DNA of 7,163 bases from Flavobacteriales bacterium (GCA_027047735.1 JALTUD010000191.1:1-7163), one strand, 5' to 3'. Shown: positions 1-6,930, counted from the first letter of the stretch. Program-made: numbers and translations. The notes: generated from the letters alone by a model not told the origin.

Positions 1-114
1 AACACGCCGTTCTATCCCTAACGCAGTTGAGGTAAGTGCAAAGAAAATGGAATTTAGTATTCTTAGACGATGAATATTTTCTTTGCATAGCCCCAGCTAT
101 GGAAATAAAATATG
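1..114. repeat. Left copy of an exact 114-bp terminal direct repeat
   Basis: These bases are identical to the last 114 bases of the window (7050-7163), compared base by base with no mismatch; the offset is 7,049. Both copies run into a window edge, so the true repeat may be longer: nothing before base 1 or after base 7163 is visible. The repeat covers the left arm of the inverted-repeat element at 13-173, one complete internal hairpin (37-87) and a small stem-loop (86-101). It is either the overlap of a circular contig or one of two copies of a dispersed element flanking the three genes. Confidence 0.95.
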
Positions 115-173
115 AAGAAGTATAAGGGTACTAAAAACATTTTATTGTGCTTAGATTAACTGTGTTAGGGATA
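13..173. repeat. Inverted-repeat, multi-branched structured element (unrecognised)
   Basis: The ends form a long helix: 13-36 pairs with 150-173 at 22 of 24 positions, with G-T wobbles at 23/163 and 29/157 and one 2x2 mismatch (31-32 against 154-155). Inside are separate hairpins: 37-48 with 76-87 (12 bp, perfect, arm TGCAAAGAAAAT); 86-91 with 96-101 (CATAGC/GCTATG, loop CCCA, sharing two bases with the previous arm); and 104-111 with 139-146 (8 bp, perfect). Smaller 4-bp stems lie in two of the loops (50-53/59-62 and 119-122/129-132). The result looks like a closed four-way-junction fold of about 160 nt. It could be a structured RNA, a single-stranded DNA recombination substrate or a MITE-like element with about 24-bp terminal inverted repeats. 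I do not recognise the family, and no protein is encoded here. Confidence 0.7.
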
Positions 174-187
174 CCAATCCCTAACGC
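14..187. repeat. 11-bp direct repeats ATCCCTAACGC bounding the structured element
   Basis: The motif ATCCCTAACGC occurs at 14-24 and again at 177-187. Its near-complement, GTGTTAGGGAT, lies between them at 162-172. The direct repeats could be duplicated target sequence around an inserted element, or a duplicated terminus of a larger repeat that also ends in CCCTAACGC. Confidence 0.65.
164..185. other. Perfect 9-bp hairpin GTTAGGGAT / ATCCCTAAC
   Basis: Bases 164-172 are perfectly complementary to 177-185 around a 4-base loop (ACCA, 173-176). The left arm is the same stretch that closes the large element by pairing with 14-22, so the local hairpin and the long-range helix cannot form together. 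No T-tract follows, so it does not look like an intrinsic terminator. Confidence 0.65.
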
Positions 188-265
188 GAGCTGATTTTTA
201 TTAACGTTTATCACCTATTCTTAATAACTCTACTCAAAAAAGATAGAAAAAAAGCAACCTTTTGA

Positions 266-273
266 TAAATTTG
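266..273 (+). promoter_or_regulatory. Possible Bacteroidota -7 box upstream of the adhesin gene
   Basis: TAAATTTG fits the Bacteroidota -7 consensus TAnnTTTG and ends 22 bases before the ATG at 296, which would give a leader of about 15 nt. No TTTG or TTG is found at the expected -33 distance (around 240-250 is A-rich), so the call is weak. Confidence 0.35.
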
Positions 274-295
274 CGTTAGACCTTAAAGTTTGAAT

Positions 296-3200
296 ATGTT
301 TGTTGTTAAATTAACGGTAATATTGTTGAGTATATTGTATCTCTCCACTTTTGGAGGGTACGCTCAATGTAGTGTTTCCGTTGGCAATGACCTAACTTTA
401 AATTGTACAACAACTTCAGCGGTATTAAATGCAACAGCAACGGGTACAGCACCTATAACCTACCAATGGACACCTTCAGCAGGGTTAGACAATCCTACAT
501 CAGCAACACCAACCGCAACACCAACTAACACCACTACCTATGTTTTGCAAATTACTACTTCAGGGGGATGTACAGCTACTGATAGTGTTATAATAAACGT
601 AGATAATTCAATACCAAATGCTGACGCTGGAAATAATGCGACTATAGATTGCGTCAATTTAACAGCTCCTCTTGATGGTTCGAACAGCGATAATGGTACA
701 TATCTTTGGACACCTTCAACGGGATTAGATAACCCGACTTCGCTCACGCCTATAGCAACACCGACATCAACAACAACTTACACCTTGCAAGTAACCGCAG
801 CTAATGGTTGTACAAATACCGATAATGTTTCAGTTACAGTAAGTGTTTCCCCCCCCAATGCTGATGCAGGAAACGATATTACGATTGATTGCAATACTCC
901 TACTGCCGTTTTAGATGGCTCAAACAGCGACAACGGAACGTATCTTTGGACACCATCAACAGGATTAGATGACCCTACTTCTGCAACTCCGACTGTTTCA
1001 GTTCCTGCGGGCACAAATACTACTTATACGACAACTTACACCTTACAAGTTACGGGAAGTAATGGTTGTATAGCAACAGATAACATGCAACTAACAGTAG
1101 ATATGACTCCACCAACAGCTAATGCAGGTCCTGATTTAGGAACGACTTGTGCGAACTTAAACGCTCAATTAAACGCTAGTGGAGGTGTTAGTTATTCATG
1201 GTCTCCAACGTATGCCCTTAGCAATCCGAATATAGCTAATCCAATTGCAACTCCGGCTCTTCCGACTGTTTACACCGTTACGGTTACTGGTGCTAATGGT
1301 TGTGTTGCAACAGATAATGTTTCGGTAGTAATTAATGATGTAATTCCTAATGCACAAGCAGGAACTGATATAGAGCTTTGCGGTATTTATTCTACTTTTT
1401 TGAATGCTGATGTTTCAGGTAATTTACCAACGGATATTAAAATGTGGAGCGTCGATCTTACCTTTCCGTTAGGACCCAATCCTTCAAATTTAACGTTGAG
1501 TGACCCATATAATCCAAACGCTACATTAACAGGACTGCAAGAGGGAACTTATCGATTGTTTTGGACGGTTTCTAACAATGTTTGCCCACCAATTACAGAT
1601 ACCTTATTGATTAAAGTTTATGATCCGCCACAAAATCAAGTGAGTCAAGGAACAGCCGGTATTGACGATAGTATTTGTGGTGTTACAGAAGTCGATTTAA
1701 ATGCGAATGTACCCATTGGAACTGCCTCTGGAAAATGGGATTTGAATGCAAATTTTGCGAATCCGAGTACCAACCTTGTTTTTTCGGATTCTGCTGCTCC
1801 CAATTGCCATATATCGAATCTAACGGAAGGTGTTTACTCTTTTATATGGACAGTGAGCAACGGAACATGTCCAAGTGCGGAGGATACGGTATTGATTAAC
1901 GTATATAATACTCCTGTTGCCGATGCGGGAACTGACATCGATTTGTGTAACGTTTTTAGTACAACCTTAAACGGTAATATTCCTGCAGGAACATCAACGG
2001 GGATTTGGGCGGAAGAAAGTAATTTTAATTCACCTTCCGTAGTGTCTTTTGATGACGCGACCTTGCCCAATGCTACCATTTCTAATCTTATCGAAGGAAC
2101 ATATCATTTGGTGTGGACGGTTTCTAACGGAAATTGCCCGAAAGCGATGGATACTGTTTTTGTAAAGGCTTACAACCCTCCCGTTGCCGATGCCGGATTG
2201 GATGCTTCTGTTTGTGGGATTGATACATTATATTTTGATACGTTATATTTCCTAAACGCTACTCAGCCCGCAGGAACTTCCACGGGGAAATGGACATTAG
2301 ATGCTTCGTTTAATAATACGACTTCAACGGTAGAAATTATCAACGATACTTCTTACAACAATGCTGGCGTTACGCACTTATTAGAAGGAGAATATCAATT
2401 TGTCTGGACAGTAAGCAATGGTACTTGTCAAGATGCTACGGATGTTATGCATGTTTATACTTTTGATAAGCCTTTTTCCAATGCAGGACAAGACCAAGAA
2501 CTTTGTGCTACTTATACCGTGGATATGACGGCTCTTCCAACTGTTGGAACATCGACGGGATTGTGGAGCAATACTACGGGAAATCCTTCAACCATTACGT
2601 TTTCGGATGCAACTTCTCCAACAACAAGTACTTCGGGATATGCGGAAGGAGAATATTTTTTAATATGGACTGTTTCCAATGATAATTGTAATCCGGTGAG
2701 TGATACGGTTAAAATAACCATATACGATCAGCCTGTTGCCAATGCCGGTGAAGATTTTGGGATTTGTGCTACGTCAACTGCTGTTTTAGACGCTGTTCCT
2801 CCTGTTGGAACTGCTCATGGCTATTGGCGAGAAGATTTGAATTTCGGAAATCTGACAACTATTCATTTTTTAGACAGTTCATCTTACAATACACAAAGTT
2901 CGGGATATATCGAAGGGACTTATCAACTTATTTGGACGATGAGTAATGGTGTTTGTACAGATAGCTTGGATACTCTTCAAGTAACTATGTACAACCTCCC
3001 AAGTGCGGATGCGGGTGCTGACCAATATCTATGTGAATTGGATACGGTTCAGTTACATGGAGTAGGAGAGGTGGGAACTGCTCATGGTCATTGGGAATAC
3101 AATCCGACACCTCCTTCTGTCCCTCTTTTTAGAGATGCTACGGATTCTGCTACATGGGTTGATGGGTTGGTTGTTGGGGATTATGAAATGATTTGGATTG

Positions 3201-4042
3201 TAGAAAACGGAGTTTGCCCTGCTGATACCGATACCTTAGTTATCATTAATCAAGAACGACCTGTTGCGATTGCTGACTATCCAAGTTTAACTTGCGATAA
3301 TGAATGCTTTGATTTAATTAGTCTTTCGACAACTCCTGTTGGAACTACCTTAATGCTTAATTGGGAAATTGATAATGTAACGTATTCCGATAGCGTTCAA
3401 GAACTTTGTCTTACAGAGGTGGGAACGTATCCGTTGCGTTTAATTGTTGAGGCTAGTAATGGTTGTAAAGATAGTTTAATCGGCAATTCGGATATAACCG
3501 TTCAACCCTCCCCGACAGCAGGTTTTGAAATGGTTTTTGAAGGTGATTCTTTGATTGAAATTGAACCTGTGCATATTGTTAATACATCGTCAAATGATGT
3601 AACCAATATAGTATATAGCATGGGAACAGGTGATACTATAAAGAAAGATGAATTTATTTATTTTTATGAGAACTATGGTTTATACGATGTAACGCAATGG
3701 GTGGAAAATCAATACGGTTGTAGAGATTCTCTTACATTAGGACAGCCTATTGCTAAACGACGAACTATTTTTGTTCCCAACACATTTACTCCTAATAAAG
3801 ATGGAGTAAATGATGAGTTCGCTCCCATTACATGGGCTTTTTCTCCTGAATTTTACGAGTTTACAATCTATGATAAATGGGGAGCTATGATTTTTAGGAC
3901 AACATCAATGGATATGAAATGGGACGGAACTTATAAAGGGGAATATGTAAAAGATGGAGCTTATATTTGGCAATTGAGATACATGTATGCCAATAGCAAT
4001 GAAATCTTATTTGAAAAAGGCCATGTGAACGTATATAAATAG
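296..4042 (+). CDS. Large modular surface protein with PKD/Ig-like repeats and type IX (type B) C-terminal sorting domain
   Basis: This is a probable secreted or cell-surface adhesin-like protein exported by the type IX secretion system. I chose the ATG at 296 (1,248 aa); an in-frame TTG at 290 adds two residues, but ATG is the more usual start and begins directly before the signal peptide. Residues 1-24 form the signal peptide, ending in YAQ before a Cys. Residues 25-348 are four repeats of about 80 aa with the pattern WTPS.GL..PTS...A.P...TTY...V....GC.ATD. Residues 349-988 are seven repeats of 87-97 aa with D...C, GT..G.W, EG.Y...WTVSNG.C and DT motifs. Residues 989-1156 look like two more divergent PKD-type domains. 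Residues 1158-1248 are a clear gliding-motility-associated C-terminal domain (VPNTFTPNKDGVNDEF, IYDKWG, WDGT, DGAYIW). Each second-type repeat keeps two Cys, suggesting one disulfide per domain. No enzymatic motif is visible; the ligand cannot be inferred. Confidence 0.93.
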   Translation: MFVVKLTVILLSILYLSTFGGYAQCSVSVGNDLTLNCTTTSAVLNATATGTAPITYQWTPSAGLDNPTSATPTATPTNTTTYVLQITTSGGCTATDSVIINVDNSIPNADAGNNATIDCVNLTAPLDGSNSDNGTYLWTPSTGLDNPTSLTPIATPTSTTTYTLQVTAANGCTNTDNVSVTVSVSPPNADAGNDITIDCNTPTAVLDGSNSDNGTYLWTPSTGLDDPTSATPTVSVPAGTNTTYTTTYTLQVTGSNGCIATDNMQLTVDMTPPTANAGPDLGTTCANLNAQLNASGGVSYSWSPTYALSNPNIANPIATPALPTVYTVTVTGANGCVATDNVSVVINDVIPNAQAGTDIELCGIYSTFLNADVSGNLPTDIKMWSVDLTFPLGPNPSNLTLSDPYNPNATLTGLQEGTYRLFWTVSNNVCPPITDTLLIKVYDPPQNQVSQGTAGIDDSICGVTEVDLNANVPIGTASGKWDLNANFANPSTNLVFSDSAAPNCHISNLTEGVYSFIWTVSNGTCPSAEDTVLINVYNTPVADAGTDIDLCNVFSTTLNGNIPAGTSTGIWAEESNFNSPSVVSFDDATLPNATISNLIEGTYHLVWTVSNGNCPKAMDTVFVKAYNPPVADAGLDASVCGIDTLYFDTLYFLNATQPAGTSTGKWTLDASFNNTTSTVEIINDTSYNNAGVTHLLEGEYQFVWTVSNGTCQDATDVMHVYTFDKPFSNAGQDQELCATYTVDMTALPTVGTSTGLWSNTTGNPSTITFSDATSPTTSTSGYAEGEYFLIWTVSNDNCNPVSDTVKITIYDQPVANAGEDFGICATSTAVLDAVPPVGTAHGYWREDLNFGNLTTIHFLDSSSYNTQSSGYIEGTYQLIWTMSNGVCTDSLDTLQVTMYNLPSADAGADQYLCELDTVQLHGVGEVGTAHGHWEYNPTPPSVPLFRDATDSATWVDGLVVGDYEMIWIVENGVCPADTDTLVIINQERPVAIADYPSLTCDNECFDLISLSTTPVGTTLMLNWEIDNVTYSDSVQELCLTEVGTYPLRLIVEASNGCKDSLIGNSDITVQPSPTAGFEMVFEGDSLIEIEPVHIVNTSSNDVTNIVYSMGTGDTIKKDEFIYFYENYGLYDVTQWVENQYGCRDSLTLGQPIAKRRTIFVPNTFTPNKDGVNDEFAPITWAFSPEFYEFTIYDKWGAMIFRTTSMDMKWDGTYKGEYVKDGAYIWQLRYMYANSNEILFEKGHVNVYK
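368..1339 (+). repeat. Coding tandem array A: four Ig/PKD-like repeats
   Basis: Four tandem units of about 80 residues (protein residues 25-103, 104-184, 185-269 and 270-348) share a Cys near the start, a WTPS.GL..PTS core (degenerate in the fourth as WSPTYALSNPN), a TTY or TVY strand, and a GC.(A/N)TD motif near the end. Units 2 and 3 share a 19-residue identical block (DGSNSDNG through GLD). Unit 3 is about five residues longer at the TTY strand (NTTYTTTY). The units probably form a rigid extended stalk. Confidence 0.85.
849..856 (+). repeat. C8 homopolymer in the adhesin reading frame
   Basis: Eight consecutive C bases span the end of a TCC serine codon and two CCC proline codons at the join of A repeats 2 and 3. 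The matching prolines at other repeat joins use CCA or CCT. Such a tract in an AT-rich surface-protein gene is prone to slippage. The frame is open as written. Confidence 0.8.
1340..3259 (+). repeat. Coding tandem array B: seven PKD-like repeats
   Basis: Seven units of 87-97 residues (protein residues 349-444, 445-539, 540-629, 630-725, 726-812, 813-901 and 902-988) share an opening AG.D...C, a mid GT..G.W (weak in unit 1), EG.Y...WTVSNG.C (VGDYEMIWIVENGVC in the last) and a closing D...(V/L) strand followed by Y..P. All seven keep both Cys. Unit 4 carries an extra DTLYF duplication. The change from type A to type B is abrupt near residue 349. Confidence 0.85.
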
Positions 4043-4045
4043 AAG

Positions 4046-4076
4046 TTTGCATATAAAGTCTTATTTCGTACCTTTG
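4046..4076 (+). promoter_or_regulatory. Bacteroidota-type promoter for the lipoprotein gene
   Basis: TTTG at 4046-4049, a 19-base spacer, then TACCTTTG at 4069-4076 match the Bacteroidota sigma-70 consensus (TTTG, about 19 bases, TAnnTTTG). The ATG at 4081 lies four bases after the -7 box, so transcription would start at or within a few bases of the start codon, giving a leaderless or near-leaderless message. The element sits in the 38-bp gap after the adhesin gene, so the next two genes may be transcribed independently of it. Confidence 0.6.
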
Positions 4077-4080
4077 GGCT

Positions 4081-4641
4081 ATGATAGAAATTAAAAAGTG
4101 GTTTGAGATTTTGACTTTTATATTGCCTTTTTTTTTACAAGGCTGTTCCTCTACTAATCAAACATCAAGTGATTCAGATACTTCGGGTATAGAAACGGAA
4201 GCAATAGAAGGTTATGACAGGACACTTTGTTTTCCGCTTAATTATTCTGTTGTAAATATGTCTAATACCGAAGATATTAAACTTCTGGTAAAAGGACAAC
4301 CCGATTTATTAAAAGATTTTTTTGATACCTATATGTCAGAACAAATGCCTTCTTTTGATTTTACATTGGTTGATGAAAAGTGTAACTACGAAATAGATGT
4401 TGAAGAGTTAATTTTTAAAGAGTTTAATCTTCAAGTAGAAGGACCTGAAGTGAATGTAGCTATGGTTCATATTGATTATATTTTTAAAACGGCATTGAAA
4501 GATACGTTGCTTTTTAGTGAAATTAATAAAGAAAGTATACCTCCTTTCGAACCTACAGTTTTTCAAGATATGTGTAACGAGTTAGCTGTAGATGTTCTGA
4601 CAAAAATCAAACGAATAGTAGATGCTCAAAACCCTGAATAA
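4081..4641 (+). CDS. Small lipoprotein of unknown function
   Basis: The 186-residue protein begins with two Lys, a hydrophobic segment (residues 7-19) and a lipobox LQGC with Cys 22, so it should be cleaved by signal peptidase II and lipidated. A Ser/Thr/Asp-rich linker follows (about residues 23-45), then a mixed alpha/beta body with a helix near 65-85, a strand pair near 104-138 and a C-terminal amphipathic helix near 160-182. The body loosely recalls small envelope lipoproteins of the LptE or ABC-auxiliary kind, but I see no diagnostic motif and assign no function. The ATG at 4081 is the only plausible start: the next Met comes well after the signal sequence. It has its own promoter, and its last 20 bases overlap the next gene in another frame, suggesting translational coupling. 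A T9 run lies within the signal-peptide codons. Confidence 0.85.
   Translation: MIEIKKWFEILTFILPFFLQGCSSTNQTSSDSDTSGIETEAIEGYDRTLCFPLNYSVVNMSNTEDIKLLVKGQPDLLKDFFDTYMSEQMPSFDFTLVDEKCNYEIDVEELIFKEFNLQVEGPEVNVAMVHIDYIFKTALKDTLLFSEINKESIPPFEPTVFQDMCNELAVDVLTKIKRIVDAQNPE
4128..4136 (+). repeat. T9 homopolymer within the lipoprotein signal peptide
   Basis: Nine consecutive T bases encode part of Pro-Phe-Phe-Leu, directly before the lipobox codons. Slippage would frameshift the gene before its lipidation site and could also affect the coupled downstream gene. The frame is open as written. Confidence 0.8.
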
Positions 4642-6919
4642 TAACGTTTTTTGTTTACTGATTGGATTCCTATTGTTATCGGGTTATGGTATTTCTCAAA
4701 CTCAAAAACAATTGATGAATTATGCTGAGCTAAACGAGAAAGCCGGAGATTATTATGGAGCTTCTATTTACTACAAACAAGCACTCCTGTTAGACTCTTC
4801 TAATATTGATTTGCTATACAAATATGCAACATCACTTCGTTTGTATAACAATTACCCTTTAGCACGATATTATTACCAAAAAGTTTGGGACAAAGACAAA
4901 GGCGGGAGAATCTATAAAGATGCTGCGTTTTGGGTGGCTAGTATGCTGAAATATGAAGGGGAATACAGAGCATCCTCTAAAGTATGGCGTAAGGTAAAAT
5001 CAAAATACGGTAGAAACAAAAAAAGTTACGAATACAGAAAAGCAAAACAAGAAGCTCTATCTTGTAGTTATGCAAACCGTGTAAAAAACGAAGTCGTACC
5101 AAATGTTGAGGTGCAAAATATAGGCACTCCCGTCAATACAATAAATTCCGAATTTTCAGCTTCGTATTTAGATTCAAATTTGATTTTCAGTTCACTGAGA
5201 GCAGTATCATTGAATAATGAATTGGAAATAGCCGATGAAGATTATACGGCAAAAATATATCTATCCAAAAAGAAGGATAGTTTATGGAATACCCCCATAG
5301 CCTTGCCTGAAGATATAAACAGTAAGCAAATTCATACGGCAAATGGTTCGTATGACACCCAACGAAAAATACTTTACTTTTCGAGGTGTGACAGCTTAAA
5401 CGGATGCAAAATTTATAAGGCAATATACAAAGGAAATACAAAGGTATCCATAGAAGAACTCCCCGAAAGAATCAATGCGAAAGGGAGCAATACAACACAA
5501 CCTTCTTTCGCACAAATAGGTGATAAACGTTACCTGTTTTTTGTTTCCAATCGAAACGGAGGTCAAGGTCGTATGGATATTTGGTTTAGTCAAATTTTAG
5601 ATGCCGGAACTTATTCCAAACCTAAGAATTTAGGAAAGATTATCAACACCCCTGATGATGATATTTCACCTTTTTATGATACCCTTGAACACGTTCTTTA
5701 TTTTAGCTCTCCGTGGCACTTGGGATTAGGAGGTATGGATATTTTCAGTATCGAGGGAACTCCGGAAAATTTTACGGGAGAACCAAAAAATCTTTTACCT
5801 CCCTTTAACTCGCAATGGAATGATATGTATTTTACCATTTATTCCAAACACAAAGGGAAAAGAGAAGGTTTTTTAACGTCTAACAGGTTAGGAAGCCTCT
5901 ATAAAAAAGGGCCTACGTGTTGCAATGATATTTATTCGGTAGAAATAATTAGCGAAGAAGAAGTAGCCCAAAAACAAGAGATAGTTACCTTGGAAGATTT
6001 AAACAAATACTTACCCGTAACACTCTATTTCCATAACGACCGGCCGGGACCTAAAAGCATGGATACCACCGTAGATATTTCATATTTAAAGACCTATTCG
6101 TATTACAAAGAGTTAAAACCAAAATACAAAGAAGAGTACAGTAAAGGATTAGAAGATGAAAAAGCACTGGAAGCAAAACTCGATATCGATGATTTATATA
6201 AACACTATATAGATAAAGGCGTAAAAGATTTAAACTTGTTTACTAAACTATTGTTAGACGAGCTGAATAAAGGACAAAAAATCGAAGTAACCATAAAAGG
6301 ATTTGCCAGTCCTTTGGCAAAGACAGAATACAATGTCAACCTTACCAAACGAAGAATTTCAAGTCTTATCAACTACCTAAAAGAATATGATAACGGCGTA
6401 TTTATTCCCTATTTAAACGGTACGGCATCCAACGGAGGAGTGTTAACTTTCGTAAAGATTCCTTTCGGCGAATATACAGCAAGCAATTCTGTCAGCGACA
6501 ATTACAATGATCAAAGAAACTCTGTATATAGTAAAGGTGCGGCTCTAGAGCGAAAAATAGAAATACAATCCGTAACCTATGCCGATAAGCAAGGAGATTA
6601 TGCCCGTTTATCCGTAGGCTCGGGTACTTATGATTTCGGAAAAGTCGAGCAAGGCGAACCTCTAAAACATACATTCATCTTAAAAAACACAGGTAATGCT
6701 CCCCTGGTTATAAATGAACTCCTTCCTTCTTGCGAATGCCTGACCATCAACGCCGACAAAAAAGAAATTCAACCCGGAGATGAAGGAAAAATAACCCTGA
6801 TTTGGAACACGAGCAATAAAGAAGGAAAGCAAGTAGAGTTTGCGACCATAAAAGCAAATTCATTCCCTAAGATAAAACGATTAGTCGTAACAGCCGAAAT
6901 ATTTAAATCATTAAAGTAA
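4622..6919 (+). CDS. TPR / PD40 beta-propeller / OmpA-like / DUF1573 envelope protein
   Basis: The 765-residue protein has a signal peptide (residues 1-26, ending GISQ). Residues 30-145 are helical TPR-like repeats (LNEKAGDYYGASIYYKQALL, then YNNYPLARYYYQKV and GEYRASSKVWRKV). Residues about 165-445 form a PD40 (WD40-like) propeller with LDSNLIFSS, KRYLFFVSNRNGGQGRMDIW and HVLYFSSPWHLGLGGMDIF blades. Residues about 464-650 form a divergent OmpA-like domain: LPVTLYFHND opens it, an approximately 80-residue insertion follows, then IEVTIKGFASP, EYNVNLTKRRISSLINYL and LERKIEI. Residues about 667-760 are a DUF1573 (ASH-like) domain with DFGKV..GE, HTFILKNTGNAPL and PSCECL. The architecture recalls PorE-like TPR/PD40/OmpA proteins linked to type IX secretion, but the usual peptidoglycan-binding Asp of the OmpA motif appears to be Ser. 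The ATG overlaps the lipoprotein gene by 20 bp and no Shine-Dalgarno is evident, so coupled translation is likely. Confidence 0.88.
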   Translation: MLKTLNNNVFCLLIGFLLLSGYGISQTQKQLMNYAELNEKAGDYYGASIYYKQALLLDSSNIDLLYKYATSLRLYNNYPLARYYYQKVWDKDKGGRIYKDAAFWVASMLKYEGEYRASSKVWRKVKSKYGRNKKSYEYRKAKQEALSCSYANRVKNEVVPNVEVQNIGTPVNTINSEFSASYLDSNLIFSSLRAVSLNNELEIADEDYTAKIYLSKKKDSLWNTPIALPEDINSKQIHTANGSYDTQRKILYFSRCDSLNGCKIYKAIYKGNTKVSIEELPERINAKGSNTTQPSFAQIGDKRYLFFVSNRNGGQGRMDIWFSQILDAGTYSKPKNLGKIINTPDDDISPFYDTLEHVLYFSSPWHLGLGGMDIFSIEGTPENFTGEPKNLLPPFNSQWNDMYFTIYSKHKGKREGFLTSNRLGSLYKKGPTCCNDIYSVEIISEEEVAQKQEIVTLEDLNKYLPVTLYFHNDRPGPKSMDTTVDISYLKTYSYYKELKPKYKEEYSKGLEDEKALEAKLDIDDLYKHYIDKGVKDLNLFTKLLLDELNKGQKIEVTIKGFASPLAKTEYNVNLTKRRISSLINYLKEYDNGVFIPYLNGTASNGGVLTFVKIPFGEYTASNSVSDNYNDQRNSVYSKGAALERKIEIQSVTYADKQGDYARLSVGSGTYDFGKVEQGEPLKHTFILKNTGNAPLVINELLPSCECLTINADKKEIQPGDEGKITLIWNTSNKEGKQVEFATIKANSFPKIKRLVVTAEIFKSLK

Positions 6920-6930
6920 GTTGGGCGTTC

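Noticed and set aside
47..125. Two eight-residue mini-ORFs beginning ATG GAA (47-73 and 99-125)
   Set aside because: They are very short, have no ribosome-binding or promoter signal, and fall on hairpin arms; chance is the simpler explanation.
1..295. tRNA, CRISPR array or known riboswitch in the left intergenic region
   Set aside because: There is no regularly spaced repeat array, no tRNA arm signature or CCA end, and I see no known riboswitch core.
290..295. TTG start of the adhesin gene at 290
   Set aside because: An ATG six bases downstream gives the same signal peptide and is the more typical start.
538..2721. Several minus-strand and alternate-frame open frames inside the adhesin gene
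   Set aside because: They are shadows of a repetitive coding sequence; the plus-strand frame has clear domains, a signal peptide and a sorting domain.
5187..5593. Minus-strand open frames inside the PD40/OmpA-like gene
   Set aside because: They overlap recognisable propeller coding sequence and their translations show no domain.
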